Shown: positions 45,430 through 55,010 of the stretch, one piece after another
Position numbering within the stretch: the first letter of the stretch is position 1
How the letters are laid out: each line of letters opens with the position of its first letter
Origin: Algoriphagus mannitolivorans DSM 15301
GTDB lineage: Bacteria; Bacteroidota; Bacteroidia; Cytophagales; Cyclobacteriaceae
DNA length: 64,000 bases
Direction of reading: 5' to 3'
Assembly (NCBI RefSeq): GCF_000429425.1
Contig: NZ_AUBV01000001.1
Location: 186,001 to 250,000, forward strand
Translations under genes and position numbers: made by a program
Notes under the pieces: generated by a model
What the model saw: only the letters and a program-made list of their open reading frames with translations
Told to the model about the DNA's origin: nothing
Database searches by the model: none

Positions 45430-45454
45430 CGAACATTTTTGTTCGCTGGCGGAC
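45430..45454. promoter_or_regulatory. Shared dyad site 1 (upstream of FtsX permease operon)
   Basis: CGAACATTTTTGTTCG, a perfect 6-bp dyad with a 4-bp centre, followed after 4 bp by CGGAC. The same 25-bp layout occurs at 50498 and 55065, each upstream of an FtsX permease gene. It lies 176 bp from the permease start. The remaining bases of the 314-bp gap show only a terminator. Confidence 0.7.
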
Positions 45455-45568
45455 GAATCTGTCATCAGTTTGCAGGGATCAGTGAGCAGCTTTTAGTGTT
45501 CACTTAGTAAACTCATATGAACCTTATCTTTAATCTAACCTCCTGTATTTGAATCTAGGATCTCATGC

Positions 45569-46918
45569 TTAAAACTTCCGATACTTCCCGTCCAGAAACT
45601 GGTTGGCCTCGTCTTCTTCAAATCTAGCTTTTTCACTATCCCAATGAAGGGTGCGATTTGGGAATCTTCCGGCAATTACTCCCAGAAGGATGGTTTCGGT
45701 CAATCTTGCGGCATAGCTAAAAGGTGCACTGCATTCATCCTTCCCTAAGCAGGCATCTACAAATTGATGGTAGTGTTTTTTACTTTCCGAATCGTAGTCT
45801 TTTACCGGCTTTCCGAGATTAAACTTCTCGATATCCATCTCCTGATACTTGCCATCCACTATCAAGCGTGGAAGCTGCTGGAAATGTGGCAAAAGCAATC
45901 GACCTTTCTCTCCCATAAACATGGCTCCTTGATCAGGGAGCTTTTCTCCATTAGGCAAAAGCAAATCCTCATGAGCAGCCGGAGCTCCCAAGCCATCATA
46001 CCAAACCCATTTTAAAGAATCAGCGGTATAAGGCGTTGCAGGAAATTCATAGGTTACCACGTTTTGTTCTGGAAAACCAAATCCGGTAGGCTGACGACAT
46101 TCGTTTTTGATTGTTCTAGGCACATCGAGCTGCAAAGCATTGTAGGGAGTATCAAAAATATGAACCCCCATATCTCCTAAGGTTCCACATCCAAAATCCA
46201 AAACCTTTCTCCAATTGCCAGGATGGTATTCCCCTTCTTTAAAAGGTCTTTCAGGAGCTGTTCCCAACCAAAGATTCCAGTCCAAAGTTGGAGGCACCGG
46301 ATCACTTCCTGCTGGAGTGGGTTTATCCGTTCCCCAATTTTTAGGGGACCAAGCTCGAACGGTGTGAACCTTTCCGATGATGCCGGATTGGATCAAGAGT
46401 GTCGCCAATTTGTAGTCATAGAAAGAGTGCACTTGGATTCCCATCTGAGTCACCAGATTTTTCTTAGCCGCTAGCTTCTTCATCGCTCGGGCTTCTGACA
46501 CATGGTGAGTAAGAGGCTTTTGACAATACACAGGTTTGTTCATCTTCATGGCCATAATGGACGCCGGGGCATGGGTATGATCGGGAGTTGAGACGATTAC
46601 CGCATCGATTTCATTTTTCATGTCCTTCAGCATTTCCCGGTAATCGGCATAGCCTTTGGCATTCGGGTGTAAAGCCTTGGCACCTTCCAGAGCTTTGCTA
46701 TCTACATCACAAAGGGCTACCACATCTACCAGCTCATGGGAAGCAATGGCATCCAAATCCGCCATCCCCATAGAGCCAAGTCCAATGTGGGCAGTTCTTA
46801 ATCTCCCGTTTTCCTTGGCAAGTGCCAAAAGTGAGGGGGCAAGGGAAAGGCCCATTACTCCGAGACTGCTTTTCTTCAGGAAGTCCCTTCTATCTAAAAC
46901 TTGGATTTTCTTCGTCAT
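45569..46918 (-). CDS. Gfo/Idh/MocA-family oxidoreductase with TAT signal
   Basis: A 449-residue protein with a twin-arginine leader (RRDFLKKSSLGVMGLSLAP). The NAD(P)-binding motif is AHIGLGSMGMADLDAI, and the sugar-active EKP-like block is YCQKPLTHHVSEARAM. The C-terminal domain is of Gfo/Idh type. Periplasmic members of this group act on sugar derivatives and 3-keto-glycosides. It is 22 bp downstream of the DUF1080 gene; together they look like a 3-keto-sugar processing unit (inference). Confidence 0.92.
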   Translation of the reverse strand: MTKKIQVLDRRDFLKKSSLGVMGLSLAPSLLALAKENGRLRTAHIGLGSMGMADLDAIASHELVDVVALCDVDSKALEGAKALHPNAKGYADYREMLKDMKNEIDAVIVSTPDHTHAPASIMAMKMNKPVYCQKPLTHHVSEARAMKKLAAKKNLVTQMGIQVHSFYDYKLATLLIQSGIIGKVHTVRAWSPKNWGTDKPTPAGSDPVPPTLDWNLWLGTAPERPFKEGEYHPGNWRKVLDFGCGTLGDMGVHIFDTPYNALQLDVPRTIKNECRQPTGFGFPEQNVVTYEFPATPYTADSLKWVWYDGLGAPAAHEDLLLPNGEKLPDQGAMFMGEKGRLLLPHFQQLPRLIVDGKYQEMDIEKFNLGKPVKDYDSESKKHYHQFVDACLGKDECSAPFSYAARLTETILLGVIAGRFPNRTLHWDSEKARFEEDEANQFLDGKYRKF

Positions 46919-46940
46919 TTTAAAAGGTTTATGCTATAGG

Positions 46941-47606
46941 TTAATTCAATTCTTTGATTCTGATATTTTTGAAATGGACTACATCTCCGTGGCCCAAAAA
47001 GCCAATGTGCCCGGATGATCTTTGCAGTCCGGGATGCTCTCTTCCATCTAGCGTCCCGTTTTTACTCGCCTTAAGATAGTCCCCTTCCAAGATGGTTTCC
47101 CCATTGAGAATTATCTTGATTTTTGGATGCTCGACAATTACTTCTTGGGAATTCCACTCTCCGACCGGTTTCAAAAAACCTCTTTTTGCTGGAATTACTC
47201 CATATACTGATCCGTGGTATTGGTATTCCTTGAGCTCTTTATATTTCTCTGCTGTATTGTCCAAAATCTGAAGTTCCTTTCCCACATAAGCGGCGTCTCC
47301 TTCCATTGGGGCATGAATCCCAAGACCATTATTGGCTCCCGGGGTCAATTGAAATTCAAAGCGAAGGATAAAATTTCCATATTCCTTTTCCGTGAAAAGA
47401 TTACCCCCACCACCGCCCTGGGGGTCGATGATAATCATACCGCCCTCAGCCCTATAGGAAGTTTTATTTCCCACCCAACCATCCAGATTTTCTCCATTAA
47501 AAAGAGCTACAAAGCCTTTTTCTACCTTTTGCTGTGCAAAGGATGCAGAGTAAAAAATCAACATTAAAATCAGGAAGATGAGGAAGGGTTTTTCGGGCTT
47601 TTGCAT
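46941..47606 (-). CDS. DUF1080 (3-keto-disaccharide hydrolase-like) protein
   Basis: A 221-residue protein with a signal peptide (about 1-24) and a single concanavalin-type jelly roll: FVALFNGENLDGWVGN, then EYGNFILRFEFQLTPGANNG, and the final SSGHIGFLGHGDVVHFKNIR. These blocks are the PF06439 (DUF1080) signature. Members of the family hydrolyse 3-keto-glycosides. It forms a pair with the Gfo/Idh oxidoreductase. Confidence 0.92.
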   Translation of the reverse strand: MQKPEKPFLIFLILMLIFYSASFAQQKVEKGFVALFNGENLDGWVGNKTSYRAEGGMIIIDPQGGGGGNLFTEKEYGNFILRFEFQLTPGANNGLGIHAPMEGDAAYVGKELQILDNTAEKYKELKEYQYHGSVYGVIPAKRGFLKPVGEWNSQEVIVEHPKIKIILNGETILEGDYLKASKNGTLDGREHPGLQRSSGHIGFLGHGDVVHFKNIRIKELN

Positions 47607-47791
47607 GATCTATTTCAGACAGATTTGAAATAAAGATCTGTAAGTTAATCGACCAAGTTGATTTAATTGCAAAAAGACTTACTAAAAAAAATTAATAATA
47701 TTAAAAACTTACTGAAAAATTTAGATAAAGATTAGGTTTCAAACAAGGGACTTCTTCGGAGTATGGAATATTTGCCTCGAGACAATTAAAC

Positions 47792-47842
47792 CAAACCAAG
47801 AATCATGGAGCGGATAACCTGCGGGCTGGCATTCTTGGTTTG
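47792..47842. repeat. 12-bp inverted repeat with 27-nt spacer
   Basis: CAAACCAAGAAT (47792-47803) and ATTCTTGGTTTG (47831-47842) are perfect complements. The site is 66 bp after the stop of the 803-residue permease and lacks a clear T run, so it is either a weak terminator or an RNA-processing hairpin. Otherwise 47607-47907 holds nothing I can support. Confidence 0.7.
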
Positions 47843-47907
47843 AGAATACTTTTAGCGATTATCCCTTTCTGGATAAATTCTCTTCAAAAAAGAAGGTGGC
47901 ATTAATC

Positions 47908-50319
47908 TTACTCATCTTTGAGCACCTTGGAGGGGTTGGTTTGGACGGCGATATAAGAATGAAGCCCTACAATCATCAGGCAAAGAACCATAACCCCTAA
48001 ACCTGCTGCTCCATACAATCCAAAGGGCATATCTATTCGGTAGGTAAAATCATTTAACCAATCCTTAAGAAAATAATAGGCCGGGAAAACTGCGATAGCA
48101 AAGGAGATGACAATAAGTATCACATAGTCTCTCGAGATAAGTCCTAAAATCTGCCCCATTGTGGCGCCAAGCACCTTTCTAATACTAATCTCTTTAGTTC
48201 TCTGGGCAATAGTAAAGGATGAAAGTCCAAATAAGCCCATGGCGGAAATCAAAATTGCCAGAATACTTGCCCCACTTAAAACATTTTTGATACGGGTATC
48301 CTCCTCATAGAATCTATTGATCTCCTCATCAAGGAAGCTGAATTCAGCATTTTCATGAGGATAGACTTGTTTATAAATAGCTTCCAATTCCGATTTTGCC
48401 TCGGACAGGTTTCTTCCTGCCTGTAGCTTCACACTAATCGTCTGAAAAAACTTTGGATTATAAGTGATAATAAGCGGCTTAATTTCTTCTCTCAATGACC
48501 TAGAATGAAAATTCCCCACTACTCCAACGATCTTTTTTTCCTCTCTTCCAAATCTGACTGTTCGATTGATAGCCTCTTCTGGGATAGGCACCCCCATCTC
48601 CTTTAGGTAATTTTCATTGATCAGGATTTCATCCATTTTATTTGATCCCGGCTTCCCTGCAAGTAATGGTATACCATTTACTCCTATGAAAGCCGAGTCC
48701 ACATTCATTACTTGTTGGTAAATTTCCTTCTCGGTGGTATCTACAGCCACTCTTGAATCGGAAGTCCATAGACTGGTAGAAGAAACCAAGCTTCCGCTTA
48801 AACTTGTACCAAGGACGTTTGATTGCTGATTGATTAACTCCTGGAGGCGAAGCATTTTATCCGGGTCTGACATAAATGGCAGAGATGAATAAAGTACCTC
48901 CTCTTTCTCAAATCCCAAAGGTTGGCTAGTCACATACTTGATTTGAGCCTGAAGGACCAAAACCAAAATGATGAAAGCAATGGACGAGGAAAACTGAAGC
49001 ACCGTAAGGTTTTTACGAAGAAATACCCCTATTGAGAATTTACCAGTTTTAGTTTTTTCTCCTTTTAGTGCCCGCGCTGGCTGATAACCTGATAAAATCA
49101 GGGCTGGATAAATCCCAGAAATCAAGGTTAGAACCAAAGGAAACAGTAGGTAAAAGCCAAAATTCACTTTAGTAAAATACTCTAATTCAAATCCTTTAGG
49201 TAAATAGGTGCCGAAAATATTGATCAGCAAACCAGTCAATCCCAATCCAACCAACATGGAAAAACCTACCAAAAGGTACGTCTCGGTTAAGAATTGGAAA
49301 ATCAGCTGGCCTTTCCTTCCACCCAAAGTTTTTCGGATTCCTACTTCTTTGCCCCTGCTCATGGCATGGGCGGTTTCTAAATTGATAAAATTCAAAGTAG
49401 CCAAGGCTAGAATGATCAAGCCGATATAAATCATCCCATATAAGAAAACTTTGGACACAGAAGTCATGTCATAGTTTTCTCCAAAATGGATGTCTCTAAG
49501 TGGTTCGGCCGTGAAACTGGTCGTCGCATCTTCATCTTTATCGTAGTGCTTTTCTGCAACTTTCGCCAAAGCAACCTCTAGACTCTCCTCCATCTCTGGC
49601 TTTATTGTTTTGACAAAAAGCTGGGAACTTGAATTCACATTTCCCCAGCTGTGTAAGCCAAACCATTCCTTTTCCTCCTCGGATTGGATGGTGCTGTAAG
49701 AGATAAACTCATTAAAAATAAAGTCGGTGTTTTCAGTAAAATTGGCTACTACACCAGTGATTTTTGCCAAGATGGTGTCTGACTCTATAAAAGCCATTTC
49801 TTTCCCCAAAACGTCAATAGGCTCAAAATCGGGAAAGTATTTTTTTAAGCTAGTCTCCGAAATCACAACCGAGTTTGGCTCCAAAAGGGCAGTTGAGGAA
49901 TTGCCAGCTAACCATTCCCTAGGAAAAATCTGAAAAAAGCCTTGATCTGCATAAGTGACTGTATTTTCTCTTCCGAAGGATCGATTGGATTCAGGGTCGG
50001 CAATCAAAGTTTGATACCCTGTGTAAAGACGACCTTTGTCTTGAATCCCCGGCACCTCAAGGTCAATGACTTCACCCAATGGCCCGGGGGTTCCGAGACT
50101 TGGAAATGCTCTTCCTCCACCCCAATCGGTCAGCGTGTTGATTCTATAAATCTGATCCGAATCTGGATGAAAAGTATCAAAACTATAGGCATGCCTGACC
50201 ACATTAAAAATCAAAAAGCAGATGGAAATCCCCAAAGAAAGTCCTAGTACATGAATCCCGGTCCGGACTTTATTGCGAAGAATATTCCTCCAGGCGATTT
50301 TTAGGTAGTTTTTAAGCAT
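47908..50319 (-). CDS. FtsX-family ABC permease (MacB-like), 803 aa
   Basis: A permease of the same architecture as the one at 42855: start LKNYLKIAWRNILRNKVRTG, a first periplasmic domain (about 45-285), TM cluster (about 290-410), helix at about 433-455, second periplasmic domain, and final TM cluster (about 680-800). The coupling motifs are GKEVGIRKTLGGR and RTKEISIRKVLGA. It has no ATPase in its transcription unit and may share the ATPase at 42165 or one elsewhere. A dyad site lies 179 bp upstream. Confidence 0.94.
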   Translation of the reverse strand: MLKNYLKIAWRNILRNKVRTGIHVLGLSLGISICFLIFNVVRHAYSFDTFHPDSDQIYRINTLTDWGGGRAFPSLGTPGPLGEVIDLEVPGIQDKGRLYTGYQTLIADPESNRSFGRENTVTYADQGFFQIFPREWLAGNSSTALLEPNSVVISETSLKKYFPDFEPIDVLGKEMAFIESDTILAKITGVVANFTENTDFIFNEFISYSTIQSEEEKEWFGLHSWGNVNSSSQLFVKTIKPEMEESLEVALAKVAEKHYDKDEDATTSFTAEPLRDIHFGENYDMTSVSKVFLYGMIYIGLIILALATLNFINLETAHAMSRGKEVGIRKTLGGRKGQLIFQFLTETYLLVGFSMLVGLGLTGLLINIFGTYLPKGFELEYFTKVNFGFYLLFPLVLTLISGIYPALILSGYQPARALKGEKTKTGKFSIGVFLRKNLTVLQFSSSIAFIILVLVLQAQIKYVTSQPLGFEKEEVLYSSLPFMSDPDKMLRLQELINQQSNVLGTSLSGSLVSSTSLWTSDSRVAVDTTEKEIYQQVMNVDSAFIGVNGIPLLAGKPGSNKMDEILINENYLKEMGVPIPEEAINRTVRFGREEKKIVGVVGNFHSRSLREEIKPLIITYNPKFFQTISVKLQAGRNLSEAKSELEAIYKQVYPHENAEFSFLDEEINRFYEEDTRIKNVLSGASILAILISAMGLFGLSSFTIAQRTKEISIRKVLGATMGQILGLISRDYVILIVISFAIAVFPAYYFLKDWLNDFTYRIDMPFGLYGAAGLGVMVLCLMIVGLHSYIAVQTNPSKVLKDE

Positions 50320-50497
50320 GGTCTTTAAGTTTTGGCTTTTAGACTTTAGTTACCAATCTCAGGGATGAATCTCCAAAATAGAGTATTCACTCAAGAGTCC
50401 GGATATTTTTTGTCAGTTGAAATCCAAATTGATACCAGTTTCAACCTTCTCTCAGAGGCTCAAATCCAACTTTTGATTCCATAGCCCACAAAAAGCA

Positions 50498-50522
50498 CGG
50501 ACATTTTTGTTCGATGACGGGC
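50498..50522. promoter_or_regulatory. Shared dyad site 2 (upstream of FtsX permease)
   Basis: CGGACATTTTTGTTCG followed after 4 bp by CGGGC. It sits between the divergent 803-residue permease (start 50319) and the DUF481 gene (start 50705). A weaker copy, CGGATATTTTTTGTC, starts at 50400. The gap 50320-50704 shows no gene of its own. Confidence 0.7.
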
Positions 50523-50704
50523 ATTTTCCCTTACACCTTTTTGAAAAACATATTACCCAAAAGCCTATAAAACAGCGGGGACAATCGCTCAGAAAAAATT
50601 TCCTACGGATTGCAACCCAATTGTATGACAAATCCCAAACATTAGTTAATGTTAAGAGCTATTCGACAAAGAATTTAAGCAAAGAAGACTCTTATTCCCA
50701 TCTC

Positions 50705-51508
50705 ATGAAATCACCCCTACGCTGCATCTTAATACTCGGACTGGCTCTATTTGGCCAAAATGTACAAGCTCAGATTCTCCACACCGAGAACTTCACTGTA
50801 ATTCTGGATACCACCAAAACAGTACAGGGAAGCATCGTCCCGGACATGAAGTTTAAAAACCTGAAAGAGGACCTTTTTGAGTTTGAAAATACCGCGGACT
50901 TATCAGTACGATTTAAAAAAAGTGCACTCACTTTTGCCAATAAAATAGAGCTCTCCAAATTCGGAAAAGAGACTCTCCTCAGCGGTGGGTATGTCTATGC
51001 GGAATATCGGAAAATCACAGATTCAAAACTGGTCGTAGAACTTTACAATCAGATTCACTGGAAAGAGGCCAGAGGGATGGAATGGAAATACGCAGGCGGA
51101 GTGAATATGAGATTCAGAATGGCGGTGAAAGAAAACTTCGGGCTGTATCTCGGTGTCGGCCCTTTCTTTGAAAATGAAAAATGGAATTACGGAGGCGTTC
51201 CGGAGGGAAGAGAAATACCGGATGTGCTAGCCACAGTGCAAAATCAAAACGTAAAGTTGGGTTCCTATGCCAGCCTAAAGTACGCTCCATTTGAAAAAAT
51301 ATTTTTGGATTTCAGCCTGTACCATCAGGCTCGATTTGACGAACTTTTTTCTGCTCCTCGCTTGGCTAGCAGTTCCCGCATTACCTACAAATTCACGAGA
51401 GTTTTGGGGCTTTCTTTCTTGTATCAAAACATCTATGATCCCAATCCGGTAGTGCCTATCGACAAACTATTCAACAGCTTCTCCTTAAATCTGACCATTT
51501 CATTTTAA
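50705..51508 (+). CDS. DUF481-family outer-membrane protein
   Basis: A 267-residue protein with a signal peptide (KSPLRCILILGLALFGQNVQ). The mature part has repeated amphipathic strands and the DUF481 pattern (LSGGYVYAEYRKI, MRFRMAVKENFGLYLGVGP, and a terminal NSFSLNLTISF with a C-terminal Phe suited to barrel assembly). The frame extends 198 bp upstream from a TTG, but the signal peptide starts at this ATG. The function is unknown; it resembles salt-stress-linked DUF481 proteins only by fold. Confidence 0.82.
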   Translation: MKSPLRCILILGLALFGQNVQAQILHTENFTVILDTTKTVQGSIVPDMKFKNLKEDLFEFENTADLSVRFKKSALTFANKIELSKFGKETLLSGGYVYAEYRKITDSKLVVELYNQIHWKEARGMEWKYAGGVNMRFRMAVKENFGLYLGVGPFFENEKWNYGGVPEGREIPDVLATVQNQNVKLGSYASLKYAPFEKIFLDFSLYHQARFDELFSAPRLASSSRITYKFTRVLGLSFLYQNIYDPNPVVPIDKLFNSFSLNLTISF

Positions 51509-51511
51509 AGC

Positions 51512-51557
51512 TATATTCCCCGATCCTTCTTTGACCAAAAGGGTCGGGGATATTTTA
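51512..51557. terminator. Bidirectional terminator between DUF481 and permease genes
   Basis: ATATTCCCCGAtCC and GGgTCGGGGATAT form a long stem with a loop of about 14 and T/A runs outside. It separates the two convergent genes and overlaps the permease stop. Confidence 0.85.
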
Positions 51558-53999
51558 TTCATCTTTCAGGGTTTTTACTGGGTTGACTTGGGTAGCCCGG
51601 TAGGATTGTGCATAGACGATCATCAGGGTAAAACCAATCCCACTAACTCCCAGCAAAGCGAAACTTATCCAAGACGGCCAGCCTTTTACTGCAAATTGGT
51701 CCAACCAGCCTTGCATGAGGTAAATACTGAGCGGTAAAGCAATGGCCACTCCGATCAAGGTCGTGATAATGAATTCTTTTCCAAAAAGCCAAGAAATACT
51801 CCAACTGGAAGCTCCCAATACTTTCCGGATACCGATTTCTTTGGTCCTTCCGGAAATAGAAAGAGCCACCATCGCAAATAGACCCATAGTCGCAATCAAA
51901 ATGGCTATTGAGGCTGCTATGAAAACCATTTTACCCAATCTCTCCTCTGCCTGGTATTGCTCCTCCACCGTTTCGTCAAGGAAAGAAATCTTCAAAGGCA
52001 TCCCGGCAAACATTTTATTCCACTCCGTTTCAATCACTCCTCTGAGCTGCTGGATATCACCGACTGAGGATCTTATCAAAAGCTTGGGATTGGTACTAGA
52101 GTTAATCATCAAATTGGTAATGCCACTGAAAACCGCCATGGGAGACTTGGCAATCATCACCGGCTCAATGGGCTGATACAAGGAGGCATGGTGAAAATCT
52201 TTAACTACTCCGACTATCTGATGAGGCTCAAAATCAGTTCTGGGGAGCAGCTCTCCAGTCGGGTCTTCCCAGTTGAAAGCTTTTGCAAAAGCCTCATTGA
52301 TCAATAAGGCACTGCTATCAGCCCCGACTAAAGGACTTAATTCCCTACCTTCCACAAGCTCCATCCCCAGAGTTTTCATATAATCCCCGGAGACGAAATT
52401 CACTTTGAAGGAGAACATAGTCCCATCTTCGAGAGGAAAAGCTACCTGCCAAAAAGCATCATCCCCATAGGTTGCCACAGTAAGTGCAGTTGAGGCTATT
52501 TCAGTCCGGGAGGAAAGGGTTTGCCGGAATGTCTCCGCCGTCCTGAAACTTTCCTTCAGGGAGGTCACAAAGCTTGTGGAAGGATAATCCGGCATATCCA
52601 CAATGACCACTTGATCTTGAACAAAGCCCAAATCATAGTTCCGGATTTCGCTCATTTGATTAACCATGATCAGGGTGGAAGCGATCAGAAGAAAAGAGAT
52701 AAAAAACTGGAAGGCAACCAGGCCTTTTCGAAGTCCTTGCTTTCCAAAATGAATAGAAAGATTCCCTTTCAGCACTTTGATGGGTCGCAAACCTGAAAGA
52801 AAAAATGCCGGATAAGCCCCAGCCATCGTCGAAATCAAAAGGATCAATCCTGTCAAAATCCCAAATTGAACAGGGCCATAAAGGATATCCAATTCTTTTT
52901 GAAATAGCTCATTAAAAGTGGGAAGGAGTAGTTCGGCTAAAATCAACCCTAAAATGGAAGCCATTAGCGTGGTCAAAAAGGCTTCCATCAAAAACTGATT
53001 GATCAACTGGCTAAAACTAGCTCCCATGGTTTTCCGAACTCCGACCTCCTTGGCCCTTGTGGTAGCCCTTCCGATGGCCATGGTGGTGAAATTGATACAG
53101 GCAATGAGCAAAACCAAAGAAGCAATCCCTGACAAAATCCACAAAAGTGATTTTTTGGTAGTTTCAATTCCTCCATTTCCTGCTCCTTCCGAAAAGTGAA
53201 TCCCCTCAACCGGAGTCAGTCTAAAATACAGCCCACCTTCTTCATAATCCTCTCCCAAAGACTTTTTCATAAAAGCTTCCATGCTTTGATGGATAGATTC
53301 TACCTGTTCGGGAGAATAAAGCTTTACCAAGTTAAAACCCCAGACATTGTACCAGGAAGCCAAACTTTCCTTATCCGAAAAGAAATCCATGTTTTCAATA
53401 GGCATGAGAATCTCAAAAGGAATGGAATTGTTTGCGGGAAGATTTTTTAGCACTCCAGTCACCTGATAATCCATAAAGTCCTCCCCCATTTTGAGTTGGA
53501 TGGATTGGCCAATCGGATTTTCGTCCCCAAAATAGCGAGCAGCTACATCCTCGGTAACTACGATACTAAACTTGTCCTGAAGCTGAGTAGAGATATCTCC
53601 TTTGACCAATGGAAAAGTCAGGATTTTCAAAAAATCAGGATTCACCAGTCGGATCCTTTGATTTTGGGTGCTTTCATCTGGCAAGATCGCCTGCACATCC
53701 GCACCAGTCACTCCGGAGATGGCTTCGATCTGAGGAAACTCTTCGCGAAATGCAGCTTCTACTATCACTGGTGAAGAATACGTTTCCCGAATTACTCCAT
53801 CAATCCGTTCGAAGGATTTGACTCTATAAATCCTATCCAAATCCTGATGGAATGAATCAAAACTCATTTCAAACTGAACGAAGAAAAAAATCAGAATACT
53901 CACTCCGAGACCTAAACTCAAGCCAATCAGATTGATGCCTGTATGAAGCTTGTGTTTGAAAAGATTACGAACGGCAATTTTGAAATAATTCTTAAGCAT
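51555..53999 (-). CDS. FtsX-family ABC permease (MacB-like), 814 aa
   Basis: The third permease of the same architecture: start LKNYFKIAVRNLFKHKLHTG, TM clusters at about 18-40, 285-310 (LLWILSGIASLVLLIACINF), 340-410, 430-455 and 680-800, with coupling motifs AKEVGVRKTMGAS and RTKEIGIRKVLGAS. It lies 22 bp downstream of the DUF4097 gene and so forms an operon with it, under dyad site 3. No ATPase gene is adjacent. Confidence 0.94.
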   Translation of the reverse strand: MLKNYFKIAVRNLFKHKLHTGINLIGLSLGLGVSILIFFFVQFEMSFDSFHQDLDRIYRVKSFERIDGVIRETYSSPVIVEAAFREEFPQIEAISGVTGADVQAILPDESTQNQRIRLVNPDFLKILTFPLVKGDISTQLQDKFSIVVTEDVAARYFGDENPIGQSIQLKMGEDFMDYQVTGVLKNLPANNSIPFEILMPIENMDFFSDKESLASWYNVWGFNLVKLYSPEQVESIHQSMEAFMKKSLGEDYEEGGLYFRLTPVEGIHFSEGAGNGGIETTKKSLLWILSGIASLVLLIACINFTTMAIGRATTRAKEVGVRKTMGASFSQLINQFLMEAFLTTLMASILGLILAELLLPTFNELFQKELDILYGPVQFGILTGLILLISTMAGAYPAFFLSGLRPIKVLKGNLSIHFGKQGLRKGLVAFQFFISFLLIASTLIMVNQMSEIRNYDLGFVQDQVVIVDMPDYPSTSFVTSLKESFRTAETFRQTLSSRTEIASTALTVATYGDDAFWQVAFPLEDGTMFSFKVNFVSGDYMKTLGMELVEGRELSPLVGADSSALLINEAFAKAFNWEDPTGELLPRTDFEPHQIVGVVKDFHHASLYQPIEPVMIAKSPMAVFSGITNLMINSSTNPKLLIRSSVGDIQQLRGVIETEWNKMFAGMPLKISFLDETVEEQYQAEERLGKMVFIAASIAILIATMGLFAMVALSISGRTKEIGIRKVLGASSWSISWLFGKEFIITTLIGVAIALPLSIYLMQGWLDQFAVKGWPSWISFALLGVSGIGFTLMIVYAQSYRATQVNPVKTLKDE

Positions 54000-54021
54000 G
54001 ATAAAAGGGTGTTTTTAGAAA

Positions 54022-54966
54022 TTAATCTGCGTTTCCGATCCGAATAGATCCTCCGGAAGATTGCATCTGAATGGTGGGGCCTCCTCCGTTGACTTTGCCG
54101 GAAACCAGGTTTTTGGCTGTTGTACCCTGAAAATTACTGAGTTGCGAACTGATCCCCCCGCCCTTCAACTCTACATTGAATCGGGCATTGGAAGAAACGG
54201 ATACCTGGATGCTTCCTCCGCTGGACTGGAAGTTCATCTCCCGATTGACCTGAGGCAAATTAGCTCGGATCGACCCTCCACTGGTATGCGCATCAATACT
54301 TCCAGAGACATCATTCAAAGTAATTCCTCCGCCGGATGACTTTGCAATCAGATTCCCTCTCAAATCTTCTACTTTGACAGATCCTCCGCTTGTCTGAACA
54401 TGCGCATCTCCTTCAAACCCCATCAGGTTAAAACTCCCGCCTGAAGATTTGGAATTCAGATTTCCCCAGCTGTTTTTGACAGAAATTGAACCACCACTTG
54501 AGCCTATTTCATGTGTGCCCCGAACTTCCTGAAGATAAACTGATCCCCCACTGGTCCGAATATCAGTATTTAGATCCTTGGGGGCTATTACCTCAAAAGA
54601 AAGACTCGGGTTGCTTTTCCAATTCCATCCGCTGGAAGACTTTTGCTTGGCAAGGATCGAAACCGTGTTCCCGCTTTGAGAAACAGTGATTTCAATCTTT
54701 TCCAAAAACTCCTGAGCTTCTGAATCGGATTGACTCAGGTACTTTCCATCTTTTTTCAAAAAATACCGCACCTGTAGCTTGTTCCCAGCAGCACTTTGGA
54801 CAGAAACAGAAGCACCATGAACCTCCACTTTTAAAGAGGGGGTGCCACTGAGATTAAAATCTTTGGATGCTATGGGCTTTTTGTCGGATTGGCTATAGGC
54901 CTCTGGTAGACCTAGGTATAAAAAGGCCACAAAAAACAGAAAAGCGAAAGTTGGATTGGTTTTCAT
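54022..54966 (-). CDS. DUF4097-type exported beta-helix protein
   Basis: A 314-residue protein with a signal peptide (about 1-25). The body is a series of SSGGS/TSGGS repeats spaced by about 20 residues (SSGGSISVKN, SSGGSFNLMG, TSGGSVKVED, SSGGGITLND and more). This is the pattern of DUF4097 beta-solenoids. Members are predicted to sit in the cell envelope. It is co-transcribed with the FtsX permease at 51555, so it may be cargo, partner or sensor for that permease (inference). Confidence 0.9.
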   Translation of the reverse strand: MKTNPTFAFLFFVAFLYLGLPEAYSQSDKKPIASKDFNLSGTPSLKVEVHGASVSVQSAAGNKLQVRYFLKKDGKYLSQSDSEAQEFLEKIEITVSQSGNTVSILAKQKSSSGWNWKSNPSLSFEVIAPKDLNTDIRTSGGSVYLQEVRGTHEIGSSGGSISVKNSWGNLNSKSSGGSFNLMGFEGDAHVQTSGGSVKVEDLRGNLIAKSSGGGITLNDVSGSIDAHTSGGSIRANLPQVNREMNFQSSGGSIQVSVSSNARFNVELKGGGISSQLSNFQGTTAKNLVSGKVNGGGPTIQMQSSGGSIRIGNAD

Positions 54967-55010
54967 GATGATTTTTTGACAGATATTCCCCAGAATGATG
55001 CCATCGCAAA

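Noticed and set aside
45255..45430. Possible sigma-54 promoter between dyad site 1 and the permease
   Set aside because: Candidates such as TGGCATCTTGGCATGCT have the wrong spacing between the GG and GC elements; no convincing -24/-12 promoter was found in any of the three leaders.
50507..50704. N-terminal extension of the DUF481 gene from a TTG codon
   Set aside because: The extension covers the dyad site and precedes a clear signal peptide that starts at the ATG at 50705.
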